A DNA stretch of 64,000 bases from assembly GCA_003278065.1 (NCBI GenBank), contig QCHE01000004.1, positions 1 through 64,000 of the forward strand, written 5' to 3'. Under the pieces are notes generated by a model. That model ran no database searches, was not told the origin of the DNA, and worked only from the letters and a program-made list of their open reading frames with translations. Below are positions 21,441 to 31,289 of the stretch, piece by piece (the stretch's first letter is position 1; each line of letters opens with the position of its first letter). Source of the DNA: Pelagibacteraceae bacterium AG-390-O04 (lineage in GTDB: Bacteria > Pseudomonadota > Alphaproteobacteria > Pelagibacterales > Pelagibacteraceae). Both the position numbers and the translations under genes were made by a program.

Positions 21441-22010
21441 TTAATCGCTTGCACTTTTTTTAGACGGCATAACATATGGTTTGAAATCTTTATCTTTATT
21501 TTCTTTTTTGTATAATGTGGCTTTTTTTAAAATTTCTTTTCTTAGTTCAGATTGTATAACACCAGTTTGTTGTGAAATTTTACACTCAAAATTTTTATTA
21601 CAATCTTTTTGATAAACTTTAATATCAATTGCATCAGATCTAATCTCATTACTTAAAAATCTAATAGTAATTTTAACAGTTTGATTTGGATTACTTCCAT
21701 CTGTATACCAATCTGTGATAATTATTCCTCCACTATAATTTGCTGATGCTAAAGGCATAAAATCAATTATATCTAATGAAGCTCTCCATAATTCATTAGA
21801 TGAAGCAAATTCAAAATTTCCACCACCTTTTCTTATTTTATCAATACCTTCATTAAGTCTAAAACCTCTTCCCTCTTCTAAATTTTTCTTTACTCTTTCC
21901 CTAGGATCTGGAGGATACTTTTTTGCATCTACTGATTTACATGAATTTAAAAAAAAACACGATATTACTGCAAGAGTAATAAACGATAATTTTAAAGGAA
22001 CATTAAACAT
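21441..22010 (-). CDS. DUF3576-type lipoprotein
   Basis: Start at MFNVPLKLSFITLAVISCFFLNSC gives a lipobox; located next to leuS/lptE as in other alphaproteobacteria. Confidence 0.75.
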   Translation of the reverse strand: MFNVPLKLSFITLAVISCFFLNSCKSVDAKKYPPDPRERVKKNLEEGRGFRLNEGIDKIRKGGGNFEFASSNELWRASLDIIDFMPLASANYSGGIIITDWYTDGSNPNQTVKITIRFLSNEIRSDAIDIKVYQKDCNKNFECKISQQTGVIQSELRKEILKKATLYKKENKDKDFKPYVMPSKKSASD

Positions 22011-22210
22011 ATGAATTATTAAATATAATTTTTTTAACAACATATTATACAATTTCCAAAAACATAGTAAAATTGAGCATAATTGATGTTGCAAAAATAC
22101 AACACTTGCTAAAAATATACAAAAAATCATCACAAGAAGGATAAAAAACTTAATTTATCTGATAATTAGCAGATGTTTAATATTAAACTAAAATATAAGG
22201 AGTTAATAAT

Positions 22211-23188
22211 ATGAACAAACTAATAAAAATTGGTGTTTCAGCATTAGCTGGATCACTAGCATTAACAGCTGCTAACGCGATAGAAATGAGCGTTTCAGGT
22301 TCAGCTGGTGGTGCGTATGCGTCAAGCGACGACACAGGAAAAACAGGTCCATACCAGTTTGATAGTGTTGTATTTTCAGCTTCAGGAACTACTGATGGTG
22401 GAATAGACGTATCAGCAAAGATGGAATTAGATAACGACAACCCAGCTACTAATGCAGGTATGGATGATAGAAGTTTTTCATTCGGAACTGCAGAAATGGG
22501 AACAGTTACATTTTCTGGACACGGTGGAAGTTCAGTAATGGGACAATGGGATGACGTTACTCCAAACGCTTATGAAGAAGTTTGGGATGGTACATCTGGA
22601 GCAGACGTAAGAATTGATGGTATAAGTGGAAATAATTTACTTTCATATGTATCACCAACAATTTCTGGATTAACATTCAGAGCTGCTTATCAGTCAACTG
22701 CTGCTGATGCTGGTACTGGAAACGGTAAAACTATCAGTGCATACAATGACTGGGGTATTTCAATTGCACCGGAAATGGTTGAAGGCTTAGAAGTTGGTTA
22801 TGCAACTGGAGAAATGCATGAGTCAACTACTGAAGCGATTGATCATACTACGTATTACATCAAATACACTTATGGTAGCTTCACAGTAGCTTATCAAGAG
22901 CATGAAGCAGATGGAGTTTCTGCAGCATCTTCTGATGAGTCTGAAACTTGGGGTGTATCATATGCTGTAAATGAAAACTTATCAGTTGCTTACGGTGAAA
23001 GAGACTATGATGATGATACATCAAGTTCTGCAGCTGGATCTTTAGAGCAAAATGACAGTGGTGTTTCTGCATCATATACTATGGGTGGTATGACTATCGC
23101 TGGTCACATGAACTCTAGTGATAACGTTGGTGGTGCTGCGTCAGCTGATAGAGACTCTTACGAAATTGCTTTATCATTTGCATTCTAA
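22211..23188 (+). CDS. Outer-membrane porin (Gram-negative porin, 16-strand type)
   Basis: Signal peptide MNKLIKIGVSALAGSLALTAANAIEMSVSGSAGGAYAS; alternating beta pattern; terminal aromatic residue (SFAF); good AAGGAG SD and strong terminator. Confidence 0.85.
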   Translation: MNKLIKIGVSALAGSLALTAANAIEMSVSGSAGGAYASSDDTGKTGPYQFDSVVFSASGTTDGGIDVSAKMELDNDNPATNAGMDDRSFSFGTAEMGTVTFSGHGGSSVMGQWDDVTPNAYEEVWDGTSGADVRIDGISGNNLLSYVSPTISGLTFRAAYQSTAADAGTGNGKTISAYNDWGISIAPEMVEGLEVGYATGEMHESTTEAIDHTTYYIKYTYGSFTVAYQEHEADGVSAASSDESETWGVSYAVNENLSVAYGERDYDDDTSSSAAGSLEQNDSGVSASYTMGGMTIAGHMNSSDNVGGAASADRDSYEIALSFAF

Positions 23189-23209
23189 TTTAAATTAGAT
23201 TCAAAATTT

Positions 23210-23243
23210 AAAAAGGCCCCTTTTTAAGGGGCCTTTTTTTTTA
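23210..23243 (+). terminator. Rho-independent terminator of porin gene
   Basis: AAAAAGGCCCCTTTTTAAGGGGCCTTTTTTTTT hairpin plus T run. Confidence 0.93.
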
Positions 23244-23772
23244 TCTAAAATATGAAATTCCAGCAAAGCCAAAATTATTTGTCAATTTCAGTTTTGATAT
23301 ATTTTTTTCATTAATTCCTCCAAGAGCAATTATTTTTTTTTTAGTATAATTAGAGAAAATCTTAAACTTATTAAGACCGAGAAAATTTTTATTTCTTTTA
23401 AATATTGAAGATAAAAATATAAGATCTACTTTTTGTAATTCTTTTATTCTAATTTCTTTTAAATTATGTGCAGATCCTAAAATAGTAAAATTATCATTTA
23501 AATTATATGATAAATGAGAAAAATTATGGTTAAATGAGGGAATATAAACCCCATCAAGATTTAATTTAACAGCAATCTTTATGTTGTTTGCTATATAAAA
23601 CTTAACTTTCCTTTTTTTAAGATAATATTTAATTTTTTTTCAATTTATAAAAATCTAAGAGTTTCAGGTCGTAATTTCGATAAATAATACCAATTTGTGG
23701 GTTAATTTTATCTAATAAATTAATATCAAAAGAGTCAATGAAATGATATTTTTTTGGAAATTTATGAAACAT
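23241..23772 (-). CDS. ThiE/TenI-like thiamine phosphate synthase family protein; frame broken by apparent -1 in a T8 (A8) tract at 23633-23640; absent from supplied ORF track
   Basis: Manual minus-strand translation: MFHKFPKKYHFIDSFDINLLDKINPQIGIIYRNYDLKLLDFYKLKK / (frameshift) / KLNIILKKRKVKFYIANNIKIAVKLNLDGVYIPSFNHNF...FTILGSAHNLKEI...VDLIFLSSIF...IIALGGINEKNISKL...FGFAGISYFR*. Confidence 0.75.
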
Positions 23773-24417
23773 AAATCAGTATTAAACCTAATAAATATTG
23801 AACAAACAATTCAAAATAAATTAAATATTAAAAAAATTCCTACTATTATAGCTGTTTCTAAAACCTTTAGTATGGAAAAAATTAACCCTCTTATTGAGTT
23901 TGGTCATAAGCATTTTGGTGAAAATAAAGTTCAAGAGGCTTTAGATAAATGGTCTATTATGAAAGAAAAAAAATCAGACATTAATTTACACTTAATAGGT
24001 AAATTACAAACTAATAAAGTAAAAAAAGCTATAAATTTGTTTGATTATATTCATTCCGTTGATACTGAAAAGTTAGCCAAAAAAATTGCAGAAGAAAGTA
24101 AAAATTTAAAAAAGAAAATAAAAATTTTTATTCAAGTGAATATAGGTGCTGAAGATCAAAAATCTGGAATCAAAAAAGAAAATGTAAGAGATTTTTATAT
24201 TTTTTGTAAAAATTTAGAATTGGATATAAAAGGGCTCATGTGTATACCTCCAGTGGACTCAGATCCAAATAAATATTTTGAGGAAATTAATTTACTAAAT
24301 AAAGAATTAGGTTTATCCGAATTAAGTATTGGAATGTCATCTGATTATATAATGGCATCTCGAAATTCAGCTACATTTCTTAGAATTGGTTCAAGCATAT
24401 TTGGTGATAGAAATTAA
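23764..24417 (+). CDS. PLP homeostasis protein YggS family
   Basis: IAVSKTFSMEKI, FGHKHFGENKVQEALDKW, LHLIGKLQTNKVKKA, LSIGMSSDYIMA. Start taken at MKHKSVLN. Confidence 0.92.
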   Translation: MKHKSVLNLINIEQTIQNKLNIKKIPTIIAVSKTFSMEKINPLIEFGHKHFGENKVQEALDKWSIMKEKKSDINLHLIGKLQTNKVKKAINLFDYIHSVDTEKLAKKIAEESKNLKKKIKIFIQVNIGAEDQKSGIKKENVRDFYIFCKNLELDIKGLMCIPPVDSDPNKYFEEINLLNKELGLSELSIGMSSDYIMASRNSATFLRIGSSIFGDRN

Positions 24418-24908
24418 TATATTTTAATAATCGTTTTTTTATCAATAAGTTTCAGCATAATTAAAAAATCTTTTTTGCTTAAAGCAATACATCCTGCTGT
24501 TGATTTATAGTTTTTGGTTAAGTGTATAAATATTGCACTTCCTCTACCTGGAACAATCTTTTTTGTGTTATAATTAATTGGAATAAATAAATCATATTTA
24601 TAATCTTTTCTGTATAAAATTTCATGTTTGATATTTTTATTTTTCTTTATTAATTTATTATAATTTTTGCTGTCTTTAGGGTCGTTACACCAACCCATAC
24701 TCTTTTTTATTGGTATACATCTTAATTTTGTTTCTGGTTTTTGAATCTTGTCTTTTCTATAATAAAGATTACTTATTTGGAAACTCCCTATTGGAGTCTT
24801 TTTATCTCCTTCAAATTTATTTTTAGAAAACCCTTTTTTTCCAATAGAACATTTAAAAGTGAAATCCTCTATTACAAGTGTTTCTTTATTTTTAACAAAT
24901 ATTATCAT
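24414..24908 (-). CDS. L,D-transpeptidase (YkuD-type) family protein
   Basis: KKTPIGSFQI...GRGSAIFIHLTKNYKSTAGCIALSKKDF: YkuD His...Cys motif. Confidence 0.85.
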   Translation of the reverse strand: MIIFVKNKETLVIEDFTFKCSIGKKGFSKNKFEGDKKTPIGSFQISNLYYRKDKIQKPETKLRCIPIKKSMGWCNDPKDSKNYNKLIKKNKNIKHEILYRKDYKYDLFIPINYNTKKIVPGRGSAIFIHLTKNYKSTAGCIALSKKDFLIMLKLIDKKTIIKIY

Positions 24909-24921
24909 ATTTTAATTATAT

Positions 24922-25485
24922 ATGAATTTGAGAAAAATAATCTTTTATCAACATGATGTTTTGTTTGATATTTTTAATGAAATTAAAGAAGAATTTGACT
25001 TTGATTTAATTAAAGCAGATAAAAAAATTCTTGAAAATTATCGAATGAACTCAGATCCTGATTACTTAATTATTTCAAAATCCAAAGATATAAAATTTAA
25101 GAATCAAATTGTTATTGATAAAGTTCCAATTAAAATTGACAAGCTTATTGAACAAATTAATCTAAAATTTTTAAAAGAAAAATTTAATTATCAATCTGAA
25201 ATATTAATTGGTCCATATAAATTAAATTTAAATTCTAGAGAAATAAGTAGAAATAAAATTTCTTTAGATTTAACAGAAAGGGAAATAAATTTAATTCTTT
25301 TTCTTAAAAAAGTTTCTTTACCAGTTAAAATCGAAAAACTTGAAAAAGAAGTTTGGGAATATAATTCAGAGCTAGAGACACATACTGTTGAAACTCATAT
25401 TTATCGTTTAAGAAAAAAGATAAAAGAAAAATTTAATGATGAAAATTTTATTTTAAGCTCAAAACAAGGATATTCCATTAAATGA
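24922..25485 (+). CDS. OmpR/PhoB-type winged-helix regulator with degenerate receiver region
   Basis: C-terminal LDLTEREINLILFLKK...LEKEVWEYNSELETHTVETHIYRLRKKIKEKF...FILSSKQGYSIK; no canonical phosphoacceptor-type receiver motif at N-terminus. Confidence 0.8.
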   Translation: MNLRKIIFYQHDVLFDIFNEIKEEFDFDLIKADKKILENYRMNSDPDYLIISKSKDIKFKNQIVIDKVPIKIDKLIEQINLKFLKEKFNYQSEILIGPYKLNLNSREISRNKISLDLTEREINLILFLKKVSLPVKIEKLEKEVWEYNSELETHTVETHIYRLRKKIKEKFNDENFILSSKQGYSIK

Positions 25486-25628
25486 AAAAAAGAAATAAAT
25501 ATGCAAAAGATTTATTTACTAAGAAATATAAACCGAGAATTATTACAGCGAAAAAAGGAAAAGGTAGTTTTAAAAGGAAGACAAAAAAAAATTTAAATTC
25601 TAGCACCAATTTGTTGGATAATTTTTGA
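25482..25628 (+). CDS. Small ArfA-like alternative ribosome-rescue factor (48 aa)
   Basis: MKKRNKYAKDLFTKKYKPRIITAKKGKGSFKRKTKKNLNSSTNLLDNF; ATGA overlap with upstream CDS; KKGKGSF-RK resembles the ArfA signature. Confidence 0.6.
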   Translation: MKKRNKYAKDLFTKKYKPRIITAKKGKGSFKRKTKKNLNSSTNLLDNF

Positions 25629-26522
25629 AGACATCTCAGTCCCTTTTTTTAAACAATCTTTTTGTGAAAAATTATTTAAAAAACCATGTAAATAGCCACT
25701 TGCAAATAAATCTCCAGCACCTGTAAGGTCGACAATATTTAGATCTTTTTTGGCTTCAATTTCATTTATCTCGTTTCCATTTATTGAAATAGCACCCTTC
25801 GATCCCCTTGTGATTACCAAGAGTTTTTTTGTTTGTTTACCAAAATCTACAACGTCATTAAAATCTTTTGCATCTATTAAGGATAATATTTCCTCTTCAT
25901 TCGCAAAAGTTATATCTAATTTGTTTTTTACTAAATCTAAAAAGTGAGGTTTGTGTCTATCTACGCAAAATTTGTCTGATAAAGACATAGCTACTTTTTT
26001 TGAATTATTAATTGCTTTTTCAAAAGCTTTTTTTGGTTCACCTTCATCCCACAAGTAACCCTCTAAAAAAATTATTTCACTTTTTTTAACAGCATCTGTA
26101 TTGATATCATTTTCATTTATTTTTCCTGCAGTACCAAGAAATGTACACATAGTTCTTTCAGAATCAGGAGTTACTAAAATTAAGCAAGTTCCTGTTGGGA
26201 GAGCTTCTTGTTTTCTTTTATATATGTAATTAACCTTTTCCTTTTTTAATCCAATTTCATATTTTTCACCAAGTGAATCCATAGCAACTTTTCCTATAAA
26301 ACCAACCTCATTACCTTGCTGAGATAAACCAACAATTGAATTTGCAACTGAGCCACCTGAAATAGTTTTTTCAATTTTAAGGTTTGACATTAAATTTTGA
26401 AATTCTTTTTCATCAAATATCAATTTCATATTTCCTTTAGATAAATTGTTATCAGAGATAAAGTTTTCATCTACTTTGCAAATTACATCAACAATTGCAT
26501 TTCCAATTCCTAGAACTTTCAT
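25593..26522 (-). CDS. PfkB-family carbohydrate/adenosine kinase
   Basis: LGIGNAIVDVICKVDENF, GGSVANSIVGLSQQG, DLTGAGDLFASGYLHG. Confidence 0.9.
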   Translation of the reverse strand: MKVLGIGNAIVDVICKVDENFISDNNLSKGNMKLIFDEKEFQNLMSNLKIEKTISGGSVANSIVGLSQQGNEVGFIGKVAMDSLGEKYEIGLKKEKVNYIYKRKQEALPTGTCLILVTPDSERTMCTFLGTAGKINENDINTDAVKKSEIIFLEGYLWDEGEPKKAFEKAINNSKKVAMSLSDKFCVDRHKPHFLDLVKNKLDITFANEEEILSLIDAKDFNDVVDFGKQTKKLLVITRGSKGAISINGNEINEIEAKKDLNIVDLTGAGDLFASGYLHGFLNNFSQKDCLKKGTEMSSKIIQQIGARI

Positions 26523-26523
26523 A

Positions 26524-27177
26524 TTAAGCTTTTTTAACTTTTAACGGTTTTTTTCTATTAGGATAACAAGTAGTGCATATTTTACAAGACAATCCATAAC
26601 AATCTCTAGCTTTACAATATTCTCTTCCATAAAAAATTATCTGGAGATGAAGCTTATTCCAATATTTTTTAGGAAATAATCTTTTTAAATCATTTTCAGT
26701 TTGAATAACATTTTTTCCATTTGTTAATCCCCATCTTTGAGCCAATCTATGTATATGGGTATCAACTGGAAATGCAGGATGTCCAAATCCTTGAGACATG
26801 ACCACACTTGCAGTTTTATGTCCCACTCCAGGTAACTTTTCTAATTCCTCAAATGTTTTAGGCACCTTACCATTATGATTTTCAATCAGTAATTTAGATA
26901 AATTAAAAATACTTTTAGCTTTGACTCTAAAAATACCAATTTTTTTAATTAATTTTTCAATTTTTTTTTTCCCTAATTTAGTAAAATGCTCTGGTTTATA
27001 ATATTTTGGATAAATTTTTTTAGTAACATTATTTACATTTAAATCTGTACATTGAGCTGAAAGTAGAACTGAAATTAATAAAGTAAAAACATTCCTACTT
27101 TTAAGTGGTACGGTTATTTTTGGGTAAGTTTTGTTTAAGATCTTTGATATAATTTTTGCTCTTTGAATCTCGTCCAT
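26524..27177 (-). CDS. nth: Endonuclease III
   Basis: LLSAQCTDLNVN, LEKLPGVGHKTASVVMSQGFG, VDTHIHRLAQRWGL, C-terminal FeS Cys cluster C-X6-C-X2-C-X-CY. Confidence 0.96.
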   Translation of the reverse strand: MDEIQRAKIISKILNKTYPKITVPLKSRNVFTLLISVLLSAQCTDLNVNNVTKKIYPKYYKPEHFTKLGKKKIEKLIKKIGIFRVKAKSIFNLSKLLIENHNGKVPKTFEELEKLPGVGHKTASVVMSQGFGHPAFPVDTHIHRLAQRWGLTNGKNVIQTENDLKRLFPKKYWNKLHLQIIFYGREYCKARDCYGLSCKICTTCYPNRKKPLKVKKA

Positions 27178-27953
27178 TATTTAAAATTCATGAGATCTCT
27201 CATGGAATAAAGACCAGGCTTTTTATTCATTAACCATTTAGCTGCAGATAATGCTCCTTCAGAGTATAAGGCTCTGTCGAAAGCTTCATGATTCAGAGTT
27301 ATAATTTCTTTTCCACTTGAAAATTTTACTTCATGCTCACCAATAATTTTACCTTTCCTAATAGAATTAAAATTAATTTTTTTTCCATAAGGAAATTTAT
27401 TTTTATTCAAGAATTTTTTACCAACTAAGTCATAAAAATTTTTTCTTTTTCCAACAGCAATACCTTTGCCTAACATTAAAGCTGTTCCTGAAGGATGGTC
27501 TTTTTTATATTTATGATGTACTTCAAAAATTTTACTTAAAAAATTTTTCCCAAGTGAACTTGAGGCTATTTCTGTTAAATACATCAAAAGATTTATTCCT
27601 AAGCTCATGTTACCTGCTTTTAGTATTGGAATTTTCTTAGAGAATTTTTTAATTAAATCTTCCTCTTTTTTTGTAAATCCTGTTGTTCCAATGACTACCT
27701 TTTTTTTTAATTTTGAAGCTATTTTGAGAATTTGGAAAGTACATTTTGGAATAGTGAAATCTATAATTAAATTAGCTTTTTTTAATGCTAATTCAGTATT
27801 AAGGTCAACTTTAATTCCATTAATTTTTTTATTAATTTCCTTACTTTCAGTGAGAGCAACTATCTTAAAATTTTTATCTAATTTTGCAGATTTTATTATT
27901 TGTTTACCCATTCTACCTAGGCATCCTGTTATCGCTAAGTTTATTTTTTTCAT
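27177..27953 (-). CDS. dapB: 4-hydroxy-tetrahydrodipicolinate reductase
   Basis: LAITGCLGRMGKQIIKSA, VIGTTGFTKKE, EVHHKYKKDHPSGTAL. Confidence 0.96.
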   Translation of the reverse strand: MKKINLAITGCLGRMGKQIIKSAKLDKNFKIVALTESKEINKKINGIKVDLNTELALKKANLIIDFTIPKCTFQILKIASKLKKKVVIGTTGFTKKEEDLIKKFSKKIPILKAGNMSLGINLLMYLTEIASSSLGKNFLSKIFEVHHKYKKDHPSGTALMLGKGIAVGKRKNFYDLVGKKFLNKNKFPYGKKINFNSIRKGKIIGEHEVKFSSGKEIITLNHEAFDRALYSEGALSAAKWLMNKKPGLYSMRDLMNFK

Positions 27954-28120
27954 TTAAAGATAAGATAAGAAATTATCACAATAGAAGCAATAATTATAGA
28001 CCAAATGGATAAATTTTTAATAAATTTTTTTGACTCAGAATTTAATCTTAAAAATTCAGGTACTATCAAGAATAAAACTGCTATTAAGAATATAGCAGGG
28101 ATTATTTGATCCAAATTCAT
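27950..28120 (-). CDS. Small membrane protein (56 aa) between dnaJ and dapB
   Basis: MNLDQIIPAIFLIAVLFLIVPEFLRLNSESKKFIKNLSIWSIIIASIVIISYLIFK*: two predicted TM segments; ATGA overlap with dapB. Below ORF-track length cutoff. Confidence 0.6.
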   Translation of the reverse strand: MNLDQIIPAIFLIAVLFLIVPEFLRLNSESKKFIKNLSIWSIIIASIVIISYLIFK

Positions 28121-28123
28121 CTT

Positions 28124-29260
28124 TTAACTTTTCCAAAAACTTTTAGCTTTTTGAAAAAATTTTTTTATACTTGGATTAGATTTTTCATTCTCGATTTTTC
28201 TAAATCTCTCTAATAACTCTTTTTGTTCTTTGTTTAAATATACTGGTATTTCAGTTTTGACTTGTACATATAAGTCACCATAATCCCCTCTTCTCATAAA
28301 AGGCATACCCTTACCTTTTAATCTAAATTGTTTCCCATCTTGAGTCCCATCTGGTATTTTAATTTTGGCCTTTTTCCCATCAATAGTTGGTATTTCAATT
28401 GTTGTTCCAAGTGCAGCATCGGCCACTGAGATAGGAAACTCAAAAAATAAATTTACATCTGATCTTTTAAAAAGTTCATGAGTTTTTACATTAACGAATA
28501 AATATAGGTCTCCAGTAGCCCCACCTCTTGTGCCAGCTTCACCTTTGCCTGCTAATCTTATTCTAGTACCATCATCAACTCCTTTTGGTATAGTCACTGA
28601 TATTTTTTTAGTAGTTTGTTTGTTTCCTTGTCCATTACAGTCTGTACAAGGATTAGTAATTTCTTCTCCACTACCAGAACATTGAGGACATGTTTGTTGA
28701 ACAGTAAAAAAACCTTGGTTAGAACGAACTTTTCCATTTCCACCACAATATGTACATCTATCGGGATTGAAGCCTGGCTTAGAGCCATTTCCCTTACAAG
28801 TATCGCATTTTTCTGATGAGGAGAATTGTATATTTTGTTTTTTACCAGAATAAGCTTCCTCTAATGATATCGATAAATCATACCTCAGATCAGATCCTCT
28901 GTTGTTTGATCCTCTCCCCCTAGAGCTTCTCCTACCGCCACCAAAATCACCAAAAAAATCCTCAAAAATATCTGAAAAATCTGCTCCACTGAATCCTCCA
29001 AAACCTCCAAAACCACTATTTTGTCCTCCACCATTTTCAAAAGCGGCATGACCAAAACTATCATAATTATCTTTTTTATTTTTATCTGAAAGAATTCCGT
29101 AAGCTTCACTTGCTTCTTTAAATTTATTTTCAGCCGATTTATCACCAGGATTTTTGTCAGGATGATACTTAACAGCCAGTTTTCTGTAGGCAGATTTTAT
29201 TTCTTCTGGACTTGCGCTTTTACTGATGCCGAGAACATCATAATAATCTCTTTTAGCCAT
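28124..29260 (-). CDS. dnaJ: Chaperone DnaJ
   Basis: J-domain HPD, G/F region, four CxxCxGxG zinc repeats. Confidence 0.98.
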   Translation of the reverse strand: MAKRDYYDVLGISKSASPEEIKSAYRKLAVKYHPDKNPGDKSAENKFKEASEAYGILSDKNKKDNYDSFGHAAFENGGGQNSGFGGFGGFSGADFSDIFEDFFGDFGGGRRSSRGRGSNNRGSDLRYDLSISLEEAYSGKKQNIQFSSSEKCDTCKGNGSKPGFNPDRCTYCGGNGKVRSNQGFFTVQQTCPQCSGSGEEITNPCTDCNGQGNKQTTKKISVTIPKGVDDGTRIRLAGKGEAGTRGGATGDLYLFVNVKTHELFKRSDVNLFFEFPISVADAALGTTIEIPTIDGKKAKIKIPDGTQDGKQFRLKGKGMPFMRRGDYGDLYVQVKTEIPVYLNKEQKELLERFRKIENEKSNPSIKKFFQKAKSFWKS

Positions 29261-29290
29261 TTATATAACCCTGACAATTAGATGTTATTT

Positions 29291-31228
29291 CTAAGCGCTT
29301 TTCTCTTGATTTTCGTCTTTGTTTTCCTCTTTTACTTCCTCAAAATCAGCATCTACAACATTATCGTCTTTTTTGTTTGTACTATCTTTAGCTCCATCTT
29401 TACCAGTATCTTGTTTGGTATTTTGTTGTGATTTATAAATTGCTTCTCCAAGTTTCATGGATGCTTGAACCAATATTTCAGTCTTCTTTTTAATATCTTC
29501 AATATCTTCTTTTTTTAGAGCATCTTTTAATGAAGTCGAAGCATCTTCAATTGATTTCTTATCTGTTTCACTAATTTTAGAACCATGTTCTTTTAAATTT
29601 TTGTCTGTAGAATGAATAAGTGTGTCAGCTTGATTTCTAACATCAACACCCTCTCTTTTTTTCTTATCAGCCTCCTTATTGGCTTCTGCATCTTTAACCA
29701 TTTTTTGAATTTCTTCATCGCTCAGGCCACCTGAAGCTTGAATTTGAATTTTTTGCTCTTTTCCAGTGCCCTTATCTTTTGCAGAAACATTTACTATCCC
29801 ATTAGCATCGATATCAAAAGTCACTTCAATTTGAGGAACTCCTCTTGGTGCAGGCGCTATGCCAACTAATTCAAAATTGCCTAAAATTTTGTTATCCGCA
29901 GCCATTTCTCTTTCGCCCTGAAGAACTCTAATTGAGACTGCTGGTTGATTATCTTCCGCTGTTGAAAAAACCTGACTTTTTTTTGTTGGTATAGTTGTAT
30001 TTTTCTCGATCAGTTTTGTTGAAACACCACCTAATGTTTCAATTCCAAGTGATAGAGGGGTTACATCAAGAAGAAGGACATCTTTTACATCACCTTGTAA
30101 AACTCCAGCTTGTATAGCTGCTCCCATTGCAACTACCTCATCAGGATTTACACTTTTATTAGGTTCTTTTCCAAAAAAATTTTTTACTTCTTCGATAACT
30201 TTTGGCATTCTGGTCATTCCACCTACCATAACAATCTCATCAATTTCATTTGCAGTTAGCCCAGCATCCGTAAGAGCCGTCTTACATGGAGGCATAGTTT
30301 TAGAGATTAAATCTTCTACAAGTGCCTCAAGTTTAGCTCTAGTTAGTTTGATATTGATATGTTTTGGACCAGTCTTATCAGCCGTTATAAATGGTAAATT
30401 AATGTCAGTTTGTTCTGCAGAAGACAGTTCAATTTTTGCTTTTTCGGCAGCCTCTTTTAATCTTTGTAAAGCTAATTTATCCGATTTTAAATCAATACCA
30501 TTGTCTTTTTTAAATTCAGAAACTAAGTATTCTACAATAGAATTGTCAAAATCTTCACCACCTAAAAAAGTATCTCCATTAGTTGATTTTACTTCGAAAA
30601 CTCCATCACCTAATTCAAGTATGGATACGTCAAAAGTTCCACCACCTAAATCATAAACAGCAATTTTTTTATTTTGTTTCTTATCTAACCCATAAGCTAA
30701 TGATGCAGCTGTAGGTTCATTAATAATTCTCAAGACTTCTAATCCAGCAATTTTACCAGCATCTTTAGTTGCTTGTCTTTGAGCATCATTGAAATAAGCA
30801 GGAACAGTAATTACTGCTTTAGATACAGCTTGACCCAAATATTTTTCAGCAGTCTCTTTCATTTTTTGGAGAATAAAAGCAGAAATTTGTGAAGGTGAAT
30901 ACTTTTCTCCTTTTGACTCAATCCAAGCATCACCTTTTTCTGAATTAATGATTTTAAATGGTGCAGCCTCAATATCTTTTTTTACAGTTGGGTCTTCAAA
31001 ATTTCTTCCAATAAGTCTTTTGACCGCAAAAATTGTGTTTTCAGGATTTGTAACTGCTTGTCTTTTAGCTGGTTGGCCAATTAATTTTTCACTTTCATCA
31101 GTAAATGCAACAACAGAGGGAGTTGTTCTTGCTCCTTCTGCATTTTCTAAAACTTTAGGTTGGCTACCTTCCATGATAGCAACGCATGAGTTAGTTGTTC
31201 CAAGGTCTATACCAATTATTTTGCTCAT
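29291..31228 (-). CDS. dnaK: Chaperone DnaK
   Basis: [17 protein letters not shown]; full-length Hsp70. Confidence 0.99.
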   Translation of the reverse strand: MSKIIGIDLGTTNSCVAIMEGSQPKVLENAEGARTTPSVVAFTDESEKLIGQPAKRQAVTNPENTIFAVKRLIGRNFEDPTVKKDIEAAPFKIINSEKGDAWIESKGEKYSPSQISAFILQKMKETAEKYLGQAVSKAVITVPAYFNDAQRQATKDAGKIAGLEVLRIINEPTAASLAYGLDKKQNKKIAVYDLGGGTFDVSILELGDGVFEVKSTNGDTFLGGEDFDNSIVEYLVSEFKKDNGIDLKSDKLALQRLKEAAEKAKIELSSAEQTDINLPFITADKTGPKHINIKLTRAKLEALVEDLISKTMPPCKTALTDAGLTANEIDEIVMVGGMTRMPKVIEEVKNFFGKEPNKSVNPDEVVAMGAAIQAGVLQGDVKDVLLLDVTPLSLGIETLGGVSTKLIEKNTTIPTKKSQVFSTAEDNQPAVSIRVLQGEREMAADNKILGNFELVGIAPAPRGVPQIEVTFDIDANGIVNVSAKDKGTGKEQKIQIQASGGLSDEEIQKMVKDAEANKEADKKKREGVDVRNQADTLIHSTDKNLKEHGSKISETDKKSIEDASTSLKDALKKEDIEDIKKKTEILVQASMKLGEAIYKSQQNTKQDTGKDGAKDSTNKKDDNVVDADFEEVKEENKDENQEKSA

Positions 31229-31248
31229 AATATTATTTTATATCTCTT

Positions 31249-31277
31249 CATATAGGCGTTAAATTTTATTCTACAAG
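31249..31277 (-). promoter_or_regulatory. Putative RpoH (sigma32) promoter of dnaK
   Basis: Minus strand CTTG-N17-CCTATATG, matching the alphaproteobacterial heat-shock promoter pattern, about 20 bp from dnaK start. Confidence 0.65.
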
Positions 31278-31289
31278 TTGATCTAAACA

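Noticed and set aside
22011-22133. Long hydrophobic N-terminal extension of the DUF3576 lipoprotein ORF
   Set aside because: The downstream Met at 22010 gives a standard lipoprotein signal peptide; the extension is low-complexity and in the promoter region.
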